The notes under the pieces are model-generated. The model saw only the letters and a list, made by a program, of their open reading frames with translations. It was not told where the DNA came from and searched no databases. A stretch of 43,617 bases of DNA from a virus: the IMG/VR virus record IMGVR_UViG_3300010373_000403, positions 1-43,617 of that record. The stretch is one strand, 5' to 3'. Position 1 is the first letter of the stretch. Every line of letters starts with the position of its first letter. Of the stretch, positions 12,002 through 19,927 are shown one piece after another. The position numbers and the translations under genes were made by a program.

Positions 12002-12282
12002 GTCACCGGGGTCGACTTAGGGGACGCCCTGCGCTTGGCAGCCACTCGCGGCAGAAATGATGCGGTGCCGTTGTTCTGCCGCAGCGACATCACCGCCAAC
12101 AGGACGGCGTAGACCGCTGCGTAGCCAGCCGAGGACAGCACGCACGTCCAGGACACGTCCTGCAGGGTTTTCGTCGCGCTGCCGGTGAGGACACTCATCG
12201 CCGCGGTGGCTGCGGCGATCGCAGCGTTCTCCCCGGCGTGTTCAGCCCAGACGATGCCCGGCATATGCCAATTGATGTGCAC
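11998..12282 (-). CDS. Putative holin (94 residues)
   Basis: The GTG at 12282 has AAAGGG six bases upstream and is preferred to the GTG at 12297. It has two hydrophobic helices (NAAIAAATAAMSVLTG and AGYAAVYAVLLAVMSL) separated by a polar turn, and a basic C-terminal tail (RVAAKRRA). This is the class II/III layout of r1t-like phage holins. Position just after lysin A and lysin B supports the call. Confidence 0.75.
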   Translation of the reverse strand: MHINWHMPGIVWAEHAGENAAIAAATAAMSVLTGSATKTLQDVSWTCVLSSAGYAAVYAVLLAVMSLRQNNGTASFLPRVAAKRRASPKSTPVT

Positions 12283-12321
12283 GATAATCCCTTTCACGGG
12301 GAAACGAGCGGCACGAAACGT

Positions 12322-12531
12322 TTAGACGGCGTTCAGCGCGTTCTGCAACACATGCAACGCCTTGTCGGCCTCGTCGATCGCTTTGACCGCGGCCTGCACT
12401 TCAGCGCCGGCGCCGGGGATCGCGCCACCGAACCTCGCTGCGAAGTCGGCGTACTTGGTCACGAGGTCGGCCAGGTGCACGGCTTCGTTGACTGCGGCAT
12501 CGACCTCGGCCCTGATTGCTGAGATGTCCAT
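12322..12531 (-). CDS. Small helical protein between lysin B and holin (69 residues)
   Basis: ATG with AAAGGA upstream. The chain is almost entirely amphipathic helix (ISAIRAEVDAAVNEAVHLAD, VQAAVKAIDEADKALHVLQN) with a Gly/Pro hinge (GGAIPGAGAE). No family recognised; likely a helical hairpin that oligomerises. Confidence 0.68.
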   Translation of the reverse strand: MDISAIRAEVDAAVNEAVHLADLVTKYADFAARFGGAIPGAGAEVQAAVKAIDEADKALHVLQNALNAV

Positions 12532-12544
12532 GGTGATTCCTTTC

Positions 12545-13492
12545 CTAGATGCCTAACTGGTGAGGTAGTGAGTTGCCGAGCGCGAGGGCGTCGCTGATCG
12601 CGGCGATCATCCCGTCTTGGTACTGAAAATGGCCCGCATTTTGGCCCGCGCCGAAGAACTCAGCAGTGTTCACGAGTGCCTCGACGTCGCCGATCGGTTT
12701 ACCCAGGAGTGTCGCCAGTTCGATGATGTCGACGAAATTGGGCTGCATGATGATGCGGAAGAACAGGTACTCGACGCTGCCTACCGATGGCAGTGACGTC
12801 CAGGGTGAGCTGCCCACGGGTGCGTCGGCGTAGAGGTCGTTGGGGTTGACGAATGAGTAAATCAGGAACTTTCCGTCTGGCGCCTTGAGGTTCGCCTGCT
12901 CGACGGTGTAATCCAGTGGTCCACCTATACCCCCGGTGATCTGACCGTCGACCTTGCCGGGCATCGGCATCCCCGCGAGTTCGTTGCCGTGGGCGATGCC
13001 TGGGCAGCGGAACGGATCGCCGAACGCGTAGATCCGGTAGATGTATGGCAGCAGATAGTGGAAGGGCGCGCCGTCCGGCAGGACATCGAGGAAGAAGAAC
13101 TGCAGCGCCGCCATCACGCCTTGCGACCACGCCGAAATGATCTGCGCCAAACCTTCATACGTGCCGTGTTGCTTGTAGTAGCGCATGGCATGTGCGCCCG
13201 TCTGGATGCCGAGGTTGGCTCGGCCGGTCTGCACGCTCGGCCACATCGGCACCGTCTTGGCCGGGTAGCCGACACCTGGGGATTCCCACAGACCGTCAGC
13301 AACGTTGGCCAGGCCGCCCACAACGCCGGAAGCAAAGCCGCACCAGTAGCCGTTGCCGTCGTCGGTGATGAAGCTTGGTGGATTCGGTGCTCCCGGATAG
13401 ACGGTGCCTTCGACGGCGAAGATCGCGCCAGCCGGGCTATAGACCTTCCCGTTTGCTTGCGCGCGGACGTTGACGAATAGGCTACTTGTCAC
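12545..13492 (-). CDS. lysB: Lysin B (mycolyl-arabinogalactan esterase)
   Basis: 315 residues, alpha/beta hydrolase. The nucleophile elbow is AWSQG with S123. The acid is likely D219 in NPNDLYADAP and the histidine H288 in AGHFQYQ. Other family-like strings are YAFGDPFRCPG and GYPAKTVPMWPSVQTG. Lysin B cuts the ester bond joining mycolic acids to arabinogalactan at the end of lysis. The GTG start overlaps the upstream gene by 11 bp. Not a PE/PPE protein, because the gene context is a phage lysis cassette. Confidence 0.9.
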   Translation of the reverse strand: MTSSLFVNVRAQANGKVYSPAGAIFAVEGTVYPGAPNPPSFITDDGNGYWCGFASGVVGGLANVADGLWESPGVGYPAKTVPMWPSVQTGRANLGIQTGAHAMRYYKQHGTYEGLAQIISAWSQGVMAALQFFFLDVLPDGAPFHYLLPYIYRIYAFGDPFRCPGIAHGNELAGMPMPGKVDGQITGGIGGPLDYTVEQANLKAPDGKFLIYSFVNPNDLYADAPVGSSPWTSLPSVGSVEYLFFRIIMQPNFVDIIELATLLGKPIGDVEALVNTAEFFGAGQNAGHFQYQDGMIAAISDALALGNSLPHQLGI

Positions 13493-13865
13493 GGTGCGCT
13501 TCTAGCGCCTGCTGCGTCGCACTGGGCTTCGGAGGCTCACCCTTGTAGTTGACGCTCAGTGGCTCGTCGTCATTGATGTGAATGTTCTGGGACAGCACCC
13601 ATTTCGTGCATGTACGCAACATGTCGAGAGCGTCGTAGTCGTTGCCGTCCTGCAGCTTTGCCGTGCGATCCAGGTTCTTGTCGAGGCTGGTGATGGAGTC
13701 CCAGCGTGAGGACGTGACGTTGCTGACCTCTGGATAGGCGTAGTCGATTGAACGCCCGAACATGTGGGAGTCATAGAAGCGCGCGACCAGCGCCTCGGGG
13801 AGGGCTGGCGTTCCGGGGCCGCTGTTGCCGTTGGCGAGATTGTTGACGTCCTGATCTGCGGTCAC
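13482..13865 (-). CDS. Hypothetical protein between lysin A and lysin B (127 residues)
   Basis: GTG start overlapping the lysin A TGA (GTGA). Hydrophilic, Asn/Asp-rich (DQDVNNLANGNSGPGT, TSLDKNLDRTAKLQDGNDYD). A central segment has RFYDSHMFGRSIDYAYPEVS, and the C-terminus is a short basic helix. No domain recognised. Coupling to lysin A suggests a lysis-related or regulatory part. Confidence 0.7.
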   Translation of the reverse strand: MTADQDVNNLANGNSGPGTPALPEALVARFYDSHMFGRSIDYAYPEVSNVTSSRWDSITSLDKNLDRTAKLQDGNDYDALDMLRTCTKWVLSQNIHINDDEPLSVNYKGEPPKPSATQQALEAHRDK

Positions 13866-15235
13866 GATTTGCTCCCTTGAATGAAAGACTCAACCTCACG
13901 CTTAAACGCCGCCAACCCGTCACGCACGGTGAGTTCCTGGCCTTGCGAGTTGGTGCCCATGGAGGATTCCGGCCCCCAAATGTCGGGTCCTAGCTGAGTC
14001 AGGATGTTAACCACGGCTGCGGCGATGCCCATGACCGCGTTGTACATATCTGCTTGCTGTTGATCGGTGAGCGCCATGAATGCGCCTCCTCCTGAAGGTG
14101 GTTGCGGTGGTGCGGGCTGGTATTGTCCGTAGTCGTCGGTGTGTGCTTCGTTGATGTCGCATTGGACGCCGTCGATGGTTTGGTAGCCAAGGTTGTTGCG
14201 CTGCATGATATTTACGGCGCTCGTGATGGAATTCCCAGACCAAGCTTCTGTCTGCCAGATGTATTTGACGCCGACGGCGCCCTGGGCGCGGGTGCAGATC
14301 CAGTAGTCGCCGTAGAGCCCGACGTAGTCCATCCCGCCGAGCACTGATGCCGCGCCCTGTAGGTATTGCTCGACGGGAGTGTCTTGGTTGGGCGCTTCGT
14401 CGAAGTCGCAGGAGAAGTAGATGGCGGGGTTGTGTGGTGCGCCGGGAAGGCTGCGCACGTAGTTGAGTGCGACCTGGGCGTCGGCCACGCCTGCGCTGTA
14501 GCCGCCGAGCATGAAGTCGGCGGTGGTCTCCCAGTTGAAGACGACCGCGATCCCATTGGCTGTCAAGTCAGCGAATTCGTCTGGGAGCAACTGCTTTCCC
14601 GGCAGACTTGAGCCTCCATCGCTCAAGTATCGGCAGACGAATGCTGCGCCCGCGGCTTTGAGTGATGCACCGCTGATCCTGCCGCCCGCATAGTCATAGC
14701 CGCGCGGGTAACCCATCGCTTGCCTCCGTGGTGTGTCTTCGATGATCGGGCCGTCGTAGACGTACCAGTCGTTCCAGTACGTGCTGCTGATGCCGGTGAT
14801 TTCGGGCGGTTCAGTACACACGCCGTAGTCTCCGTTGGATTCCATGTCCCAGCCGTCGATCTGGCAGGCCATGTGGCTGTTGGGTCCGCCGCCGCCGTGC
14901 ATGATGCACACCTTCAGCGGGTAGTCACCGTTGACCAGATCGTCTTTGGTGGTGCGCCGGAAACCTGGCAGCGGGCCGGGGAATGTCTCGGTGGAGAACA
15001 GACGCGACCACGACATGCCCGGGCCGTTGATCGCTGCGCCCAAGACGATGCCGCACAGGCCGGAGCAGTCGGCGCCGACACCAAAGTTGTAGGGGTCGAA
15101 CACGCCTGCGTACTCGTATTCGTCGCCGGGGCCTTCGTCGATGTCGGCCGATTGTAGGAGCGGTTGGGCGTCGGTGGTGAGGCGGTCGAGAAAGACGCGC
15201 TGAGCGAAATTTATGTTGGAACGCAGGAGGGTCAC
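13862..15235 (-). CDS. lysA: Lysin A endolysin: cysteine peptidase plus DUF1906 glycosidase-like domain
   Basis: 457 residues, GTG start with GAGG upstream. The N-terminal domain (~1-165) is NlpC/P60-like: catalytic Cys57 in GADCSGLCG, His121 in NSHMACQ and a further polar residue in DMESNGDYGV. The central domain (~177-385) matches DUF1906 (Rv2525c-like glycoside hydrolase): RGYDYAGGRISGASLKAAG, AIYFSCDFDEAP, GLYGDYWIC. The C-terminal ~65 residues are helical. Cleaves peptidoglycan at lysis. Domain order is typical of modular mycobacteriophage LysA. Confidence 0.88.
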   Translation of the reverse strand: MTLLRSNINFAQRVFLDRLTTDAQPLLQSADIDEGPGDEYEYAGVFDPYNFGVGADCSGLCGIVLGAAINGPGMSWSRLFSTETFPGPLPGFRRTTKDDLVNGDYPLKVCIMHGGGGPNSHMACQIDGWDMESNGDYGVCTEPPEITGISSTYWNDWYVYDGPIIEDTPRRQAMGYPRGYDYAGGRISGASLKAAGAAFVCRYLSDGGSSLPGKQLLPDEFADLTANGIAVVFNWETTADFMLGGYSAGVADAQVALNYVRSLPGAPHNPAIYFSCDFDEAPNQDTPVEQYLQGAASVLGGMDYVGLYGDYWICTRAQGAVGVKYIWQTEAWSGNSITSAVNIMQRNNLGYQTIDGVQCDINEAHTDDYGQYQPAPPQPPSGGGAFMALTDQQQADMYNAVMGIAAAVVNILTQLGPDIWGPESSMGTNSQGQELTVRDGLAAFKREVESFIQGSKS

Positions 15236-15245
15236 CGCAACGTCC

Positions 15246-15425
15246 TCATATCCCCGCGTACATGAATGCGATAAATCCCAAGCATCCCAACACGATCAAC
15301 GTCGGAACATCCCAGAAGAACCAGACGACTTCGGCAATGATGACGGCGGCCGCCGCTGCAATGACCCAGCCGCATATCGTGCTCAGCCGGTTGTAGTAGG
15401 CGGCGTCTTTGACCTTGATGCTCAC
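15246..15425 (-). CDS. Two-helix membrane protein upstream of lysin A (59 residues)
   Basis: GTG start overlapping the upstream TGA (GTGA). Two strong transmembrane helices (TICGWVIAAAAAVIIAEVVW and PTLIVLGCLGFIAFMYAG) joined by a short FWDV turn, and a basic N-terminus (VSIKVKDAAYYNR). Small size and position make it a second holin/antiholin candidate. The usual mycobacteriophage pattern has one or two such proteins here. Confidence 0.72.
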   Translation of the reverse strand: MSIKVKDAAYYNRLSTICGWVIAAAAAVIIAEVVWFFWDVPTLIVLGCLGFIAFMYAGI

Positions 15426-15592
15426 CAGCCGCCTCGCGTCGCTCGGACATAGGCACCTTGACGCATCCACGCGGGAACCGACGCCATCTTTGGACGTCCT
15501 GGCGGCAGGAACCGACGCTTCATTTCCGCGAAGACGGCGGCGAGTTCGGCCTTGGTTTCATCGGAGAGTTCGTCGGTGAGAGGGTTGGACAT
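15422..15592 (-). CDS. Small hypothetical protein (56 residues)
   Basis: ATG at 15592 with GAGG eight bases upstream. Acidic helical N-terminal half (LTDELSDETKAELAAVFAEM) then a basic Pro/Trp C-terminal half (KRRFLPPGRPK, PAWMRQGAYVRATRGGW). No family recognised. Coupled to neighbours at both ends. Confidence 0.7.
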   Translation of the reverse strand: MSNPLTDELSDETKAELAAVFAEMKRRFLPPGRPKMASVPAWMRQGAYVRATRGGW

Positions 15593-15708
15593 CAGAGAAT
15601 CCTCGGCACTTCGATGACGACACTTTTGCCGCACCCTGGGCACCAGAAGGCCAACCCATCGGCGAATGCCGGAAGCGCGCAGCCAAGGCACGTGATATCG
15701 GTGATCAC
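15592..15708 (-). CDS. 38-residue zinc-ribbon microprotein
   Basis: The GTG at 15708 overlaps the upstream TGA (GTGA), and its TGA overlaps the next ATG (TGATG). Two Cys pairs, TCLGCALP (residues 6-13) and WCPGCGKS (22-29), give CxxC-x12-CxxC, a compact zinc ribbon. Double coupling and the motif make it convincing despite its size. It follows the HNH-like gene, so nucleic-acid work is plausible. Confidence 0.75.
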   Translation of the reverse strand: MITDITCLGCALPAFADGLAFWCPGCGKSVVIEVPRIL

Positions 15709-16121
15709 TCGATCAGCCCCCTAACATATCTGGCAGCCTCGAAGTCGCTGGCGCTCGCCACGTGAACGCCGCCGTGGCCTCGATGATGAAACTCACACAG
15801 CCACATCAGATTTGAACCTGACTCGACCCAGGAGCCGATCGAGTTGGGATCAGAGATGCCGGGATAGTCGACCTCTAGCCATGCAAGGTCGACACCGTTC
15901 TGTAACGCGAACTCGACGTGTGCGTGATGGAGCTCGAGTCCGCCGTGGCATTCGCTGAAGTCGTTGCGGTGTTCCCCGATGGCGCATTTCGCGGTAGCTT
16001 GTGTGCGCCGCCGGTAGTGGTTGAAGTCGGCGTAGTGGGGATCCGATTTGCGTTCGGGATGCGCCGGGTAGTGCAGCCTGTAGTGGTGACTGACGTTGGC
16101 GTCATGGGAGGGGGTGCTCAC
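15705..16121 (-). CDS. HNH-endonuclease-like protein (138 residues)
   Basis: GTG at 16121 with AAGGA eight bases upstream; it overlaps the previous gene by 20 bp. The core has C46/C58 (KCAIGEHRNDFSECHGG), then LELHHAHVEFALQNGVD (H65, H66), then NLMWLCEFHHRGHGGVHVAS (C109, H112, H113). This is the beta-beta-alpha metal layout of HNH nucleases with extra Cys for structural zinc. Located late, beside lysis genes, rather than next to terminase, so it may be a homing-type or packaging-related nuclease. Confidence 0.78.
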   Translation of the reverse strand: MSTPSHDANVSHHYRLHYPAHPERKSDPHYADFNHYRRRTQATAKCAIGEHRNDFSECHGGLELHHAHVEFALQNGVDLAWLEVDYPGISDPNSIGSWVESGSNLMWLCEFHHRGHGGVHVASASDFEAARYVRGLIE

Positions 16122-16935
16122 CCAACCATTCCTTCGATGCGTCCGAGCGACGCTTGCGTGGAGCCTTCTCCATGACCGGCCCCGTGTTGAACAGGTTGAG
16201 GTCGGCCGCCAACTTCTCGCGGTCGATTCCCTCGGGGCTCTTGTCCGCGGTGAACAGTTCCTCGGTGAGTGCGACGACGGCGACGGTTGAATACGTCTCG
16301 TAGAAGCCGCGGGTGATGCCCTGCTGCGCGCCCCACGTGTAGAGCTGAGCAGTGTTCTTGTCCGTGGCGCCGACGATCGGTACGTAATGCTGTCCCTCAA
16401 TTTTGTGGCGCCCGTGCACGAGGTGCCAGGGTTCGCCGTTCTCGAATTGGGCGTCGCAGAAGTCCGGCACCTTGATTCCGATGCCAACCATGTCGAAAAG
16501 GGACAGCGCGACCAGGAGCTCGTCAAAGTCGCCGACCGTCAGACCCGCGTAGGCGACGACCTTGTGGTAATTCCCATCAGCGTCAACGATCCCGGTGGCC
16601 TTGCGGTACTCGTAGAGCTCGTGGACGTCCGTGCCGTTGTCGGTGCTGGGGTCGCCGTTATAGCCCGCGATGTCGGCGTAGTTTTGGATGGCGGTGTCGT
16701 CGTTGAAGTTGACCGTCACCCCACGCAACGCGTTGGCGAGGCGGACTTCCTCGATGCTGCCGGCGATCGCGCAATCGCCGAGTGCCTGGTTCATGAACAT
16801 CTCGGGTTGGATCGCGTCCGGATGCCCGAGAGGGAAGGTCAACGAGTCAACGTCGGGGAGGTCGCTGGTGTAGTAGGCGCAGAGAGAGACGCGCGGTTGG
16901 GCGACTACGGGTTTGAGGCCAAGACGATACTTCAC
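16102..16935 (-). CDS. Papain-like cysteine peptidase-like protein (277 residues)
   Basis: The GTG at 16935 has AGGAG five bases upstream; the longer in-frame reading to 17502 is a shadow. The likely catalytic Cys55 is in QALGDCAIAGSIEE, His183 in KIEGQHYVPIVGA, and an Asp/Thr-Trp follows (TDKNTAQLYTWG), matching C1/C39-type peptidase folds. The C-terminal tail is basic (EKAPRKRRSD). It lies between tail accessory genes and lysin A, so it may be a virion or cell-wall peptidase. Assignment rests on motifs only. Confidence 0.62.
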   Translation of the reverse strand: MKYRLGLKPVVAQPRVSLCAYYTSDLPDVDSLTFPLGHPDAIQPEMFMNQALGDCAIAGSIEEVRLANALRGVTVNFNDDTAIQNYADIAGYNGDPSTDNGTDVHELYEYRKATGIVDADGNYHKVVAYAGLTVGDFDELLVALSLFDMVGIGIKVPDFCDAQFENGEPWHLVHGRHKIEGQHYVPIVGATDKNTAQLYTWGAQQGITRGFYETYSTVAVVALTEELFTADKSPEGIDREKLAADLNLFNTGPVMEKAPRKRRSDASKEWLGEHPLP

Positions 16936-16943
16936 TAGATCTC

Positions 16944-17546
16944 CTACTGTTCTGCGGTGAAAGTAAATTCGGCCGATGTTGCTTCGGCGCCGGGGTATTG
17001 GGTGTCGCAGGTGATGGTGCCGGTGTAGCTGGCGGCGGCCAGGGCGTCGATGGTCCAGGTGAGTTGTCCGTTGGTGAGCGTGGGTTGTTCGGTGATCTCG
17101 GTGGCGTCTCCGCTGGTGTCGACCAGGCGTATGGAGAATGTCCATGGCCCGTTGGCTGAGGTGGGGGCTGGGCAGGTGATGTGGACTGTGCCGCCGCTTT
17201 GTGGTGCTGCGTCGGGGGGGTTGGTGGTGGCCGACCATTCGAGTGGGGTGTTGGTGGTGTAGGTGGTGGTGAAGTCGGTGTTGGTGAGGATGTCGACGTG
17301 GACTCCGTCTGAGACGATCCAGGATCCGTTGGTGCCTTTGAGGTCTGGGTAGCCGGTGCGGGTGAGGGTGATGTTCCAGACGACGTAGGGGGGGTTGGTG
17401 TTGGGTTGGACGGATGTGGTGACGGTGCCGTGCCAGCCGAGGGGGGCGATGGTGTTGAGCGCGGTGACGACGTCGGCGGCGGTGGCGGTGGAGATCAGCC
17501 ATGCGGTGATGGGTTGGGGGGTGATGGGGTTGACGGTGAGGCTCAC
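16944..17546 (-). CDS. Tail-accessory beta protein (200 residues)
   Basis: The ATG overlaps the upstream TGA. The chain is Thr-rich beta sandwich in style (PPYVVWNITLTRTGYPDLKG, GTVHITCPAPTSANGPWTFS, ASYTGTITCDTQYPGAEATS) with two or three Cys, probably one or two Ig-like domains. Likely a minor virion component. The C-terminal half could be a separate Ig-like domain. Confidence 0.66.
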   Translation of the reverse strand: MSLTVNPITPQPITAWLISTATAADVVTALNTIAPLGWHGTVTTSVQPNTNPPYVVWNITLTRTGYPDLKGTNGSWIVSDGVHVDILTNTDFTTTYTTNTPLEWSATTNPPDAAPQSGGTVHITCPAPTSANGPWTFSIRLVDTSGDATEITEQPTLTNGQLTWTIDALAAASYTGTITCDTQYPGAEATSAEFTFTAEQ

Positions 17547-17860
17547 GGTTCGTCCCGTAGTTGGATGATGGTTTCGCCGTCGGAGGCGACGCGGGCGGGG
17601 ACGTGGACTTCGATGCCTTCGTGTGGCAGTACTTCGAACGCGAAGCCGATCATGGCGTCGATCGCTGCGGCGCGGGTGTCGTCGGTCTCAACAACACGGT
17701 CTTCGGTATCAGCGCCGTGAGCTACCAGCGTCCAGGTGGTGCCGTTTTCGGGGCGTTTGGCTTCGATGACGCCGACGCCGGTGCGTGAGCAGGTGAGGAC
17801 CATGCGGTCGGGGCCGTGGGGGACGATGCGGTGCGGGTTTGATCCGCCGTGTGCGCGCAC
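17543..17860 (-). CDS. Hypothetical tail-region protein (105 residues)
   Basis: GTG start with AAGGGA upstream. Alternating beta strands (DRMVLTCSRTGVGVIEAKR, GTTWTLVAHGADTED) then a helix (AAAIDAMIGFAFEVL) and a final strand. No family recognised. Coupled to the following Ig-like gene. Confidence 0.66.
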   Translation of the reverse strand: MRAHGGSNPHRIVPHGPDRMVLTCSRTGVGVIEAKRPENGTTWTLVAHGADTEDRVVETDDTRAAAIDAMIGFAFEVLPHEGIEVHVPARVASDGETIIQLRDEP

Positions 17861-17873
17861 GATGATTTCCCTT

Positions 17874-18596
17874 CTAGCCGCTGACGGAGGTGGCGGGTTC
17901 GACGTTGATGGAGCAGTTGGTGCCGACGGCGGTGATGGTGCCGCCGTCGAAGCTGTTGTAGCCGCAGAAGCTCAGCGCCCCGTTGGTGCCGGGTGGTGTG
18001 CCTGCGACGCCTGCGGCGCCGGTATCGGTGAAGGTGGTTGCGGTGGCGGCGACGGTGCCGATGAGGACGTTGTGGGTGCCGCTGGTGGTGCCGCGGTAGA
18101 TGTCGTAGAAGGCGTCGGCTTGGGCTCGGGTGGCGAGGTCGTAGATACCGGCGACGTGGGACCAGTTGATGGCCACTGAAGAGGTGGTTCCGGTGGTGGT
18201 GGCGGAGACTTCGGCGCTGGCGGTGGTAGAGCCCGCGATGTTTCTGGCGCAGACCACGTAGTAGTAGGTGGCAGCGTTGAGGGTTCCCCCGGTGCCGGAT
18301 CCGGTGGCGGAAACCCCGGACGGCACCGAGAGGGTGCTGCCCGTCTGGGTTGACCATGCGCTACAGCCGGTGTAGTTAGTTCCGGCGCCCCCGTAGCAGG
18401 GGATGTTGACGGTGACGAAGTTGTTGTCGCCGAGGCTGTCTGGCGTGTTGCCGGAGGACTGTTGCCGGGCGTAGGGGGATACGGATGCTTCGTTGGCTCC
18501 GGTGGTTCCTCCGTCGGCGGTGTTGAGGCCGAACCAGTTGCCGTAGGCGGCCATGGTGTTGGAGAGGCCTTGGAGGATGTAGGCGGGTACGCCCAT
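17874..18596 (-). CDS. Minor tail protein with fibronectin-III-like domain (240 residues)
   Basis: ATG at 18596 with AAAGGG upstream. The N-terminus (GVPAYILQGLSNTMAAYGN) resembles short phage tail-surface proteins. Residues ~105-200 read as an Fn3-like sandwich (GTLNAATYYYVVCARNIAGS, SSVAINWSHVAGIYDLATRA, FYDIYRGTTSGTHNVLIGT). Probably exposed on the tail and involved in surface contact. Confidence 0.68.
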   Translation of the reverse strand: MGVPAYILQGLSNTMAAYGNWFGLNTADGGTTGANEASVSPYARQQSSGNTPDSLGDNNFVTVNIPCYGGAGTNYTGCSAWSTQTGSTLSVPSGVSATGSGTGGTLNAATYYYVVCARNIAGSTTASAEVSATTTGTTSSVAINWSHVAGIYDLATRAQADAFYDIYRGTTSGTHNVLIGTVAATATTFTDTGAAGVAGTPPGTNGALSFCGYNSFDGGTITAVGTNCSINVEPATSVSG

Positions 18597-18636
18597 GGGT
18601 TGCCCTTTCGTGAGCAGTAAGATGGCGAGATGGCGC

Positions 18637-18768
18637 TCAGATAAGCTGTTGTTTCGGCCGCCAGGCCCAACCACGTTCCCGCCGGGTAAAGGCGTTGACC
18701 TCAGTGATGAGGCGATGCAACGCCGCGTCGAGAAGCACTTCCGCGACGAAGCCGAGAAGAAATGGCAT
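18637..18768 (-). CDS. Possible 43-residue membrane-associated protein
   Basis: ATG at 18768 in the 188-bp gap between two tail genes. Product: hydrophobic helix (MPFLLGFVAEVLLDAALHRL) then a basic Trp-rich tail (RRERGWAWRPKQQLI). No clear ribosome site, so translation is uncertain. If not coding, the gap holds only the leader of the next gene. Confidence 0.4.
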   Translation of the reverse strand: MPFLLGFVAEVLLDAALHRLITEVNAFTRRERGWAWRPKQQLI

Positions 18769-18784
18769 CAATAGGCGCGGCCCG

Positions 18785-19411
18785 CTATATAGGCGCGAGA
18801 GAAACTGCAACGCCGGTCCATGCAAAGTTGGCGCCCGATGTCGCAGTGAAACTGCCGTTTCCGTAGCCGACGATGATGGGGTCATTTCTGCTACCGACGC
18901 CCACCACGTAGTCGATTTGTGTCTGGTTGTAGGCGGTGATGGTGGATGCGCCACCTGTAACCCCGAACGATTGCAAGACAGTCCCTTTGGCCATCGGTGG
19001 CGACGCGGACTGAGAAAGCGCCAGGCCAGTCCCTGTCGTGGTCGCTACCGTGCCAATGGGTCCCGCGTTGACGAGGGACACTGAGATGGCCGAGACCGGC
19101 GTGCTGGCGCTCACGGTGAAAGACACGGTTTGCGACCCGGTGGGGGGGTTGTAAAGTACCCACGCCCAGCAGGCCGCCGTGTTGGCTATTTGCGTCATCG
19201 ACGTGGCGCCGATCTTGCATGTTAGCGTCACTGACGCGCTTGCTGGGTTAATAAACACGAAGATCGCGTTGGCATTCGAGCCGATGGTGTGCGTCCAACT
19301 TCCGCTACTCACCAGTCCGCTAAAGTGCGCGTTCGCATCGACTTGCGGAGCCACGCTCGGCGGTATTCTCAACAGCGCGTTGTTGGGGAAGCCCCGCCCA
19401 AGCCTCGACAA
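18785..19411 (-). CDS. Tail surface protein: third copy of a repeated beta domain (208 residues)
   Basis: TTG start one base after the upstream stop, with GGAG nine bases before. From residue ~37 the sequence follows the same order as two domains in the 1569-residue tail protein: GSWTHTIGSNANAIFVFI, CKIGATSMTQI, TGSQTVSFTVSAS, TGTGLALSQSAS, and an end of the type SGANFAWTGVAVSLAPI. A shared carbohydrate- or receptor-binding role is inferred. Confidence 0.7.
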   Translation of the reverse strand: MSRLGRGFPNNALLRIPPSVAPQVDANAHFSGLVSSGSWTHTIGSNANAIFVFINPASASVTLTCKIGATSMTQIANTAACWAWVLYNPPTGSQTVSFTVSASTPVSAISVSLVNAGPIGTVATTTGTGLALSQSASPPMAKGTVLQSFGVTGGASTITAYNQTQIDYVVGVGSRNDPIIVGYGNGSFTATSGANFAWTGVAVSLAPI

Positions 19412-19412
19412 T

Positions 19413-19916
19413 TTAGCCGATCTCCCAAATGACCTTGGTGATCACCGACGCTGTCCCGGAGCCTGCGATCGCCCGAATGCGCAGGCATTCCCCCGCGCCC
19501 AGCACGCATTCGCGTCCGAGCGGGAACTGCGAATCCCAATCGGCGGGGTAGGCGCGGTGATCGAACAGGCGCGTCGCGGTGATCGTGCCCTCGCTAGTGG
19601 CAGGGCCGAATCCCGTCGCGGTCGTGCTCAGCGTGGCTTGGCTGGCCGGGCCGGTCGGGTCGCCCCATTTACCAACAGTTCCCGCAGTGGGCATTGTCGC
19701 GAACACTGTTCCGGTACACAGCAATTCAAACCGGACGGGAACTGTCGGCAGGGAGCTTCCGACGAACTCGTAACCCCACTGGATGAGCGTCACCGGATAG
19801 TTCGGGTCGGCCAACACCTGATGGATGGTCGTCGCTGTCGTCGTGACGCCGACCCCGGCCAGTGGTGATGTGAGAGCGTGCGTGTCGCCGCTCCATGAGA
19901 TGTAGCGATGTCCCAC
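19413..19916 (-). CDS. Tail-accessory protein (167 residues)
   Basis: GTG start with AAGGAG seven bases upstream. Beta-rich with the look of a jelly-roll (TIHQVLADPNYPVTLIQWGY, VPVRFELLCTGTVFATM, GECLRIRAIAGSGTASVI). The conserved-looking HRAYPADWDSQFPLG segment suggests a phage surface or fibre-associated protein. No family named. Confidence 0.66.
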   Translation of the reverse strand: MGHRYISWSGDTHALTSPLAGVGVTTTATTIHQVLADPNYPVTLIQWGYEFVGSSLPTVPVRFELLCTGTVFATMPTAGTVGKWGDPTGPASQATLSTTATGFGPATSEGTITATRLFDHRAYPADWDSQFPLGRECVLGAGECLRIRAIAGSGTASVITKVIWEIG

Positions 19917-19927
19917 AGGGATTCTCC

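Noticed and set aside
16936-17502. N-terminal extension of the cysteine-peptidase-like gene
   Set aside because: His/Arg-rich shadow of the Ig-like gene on the same strand; the GTG at 16935 has a strong ribosome site.
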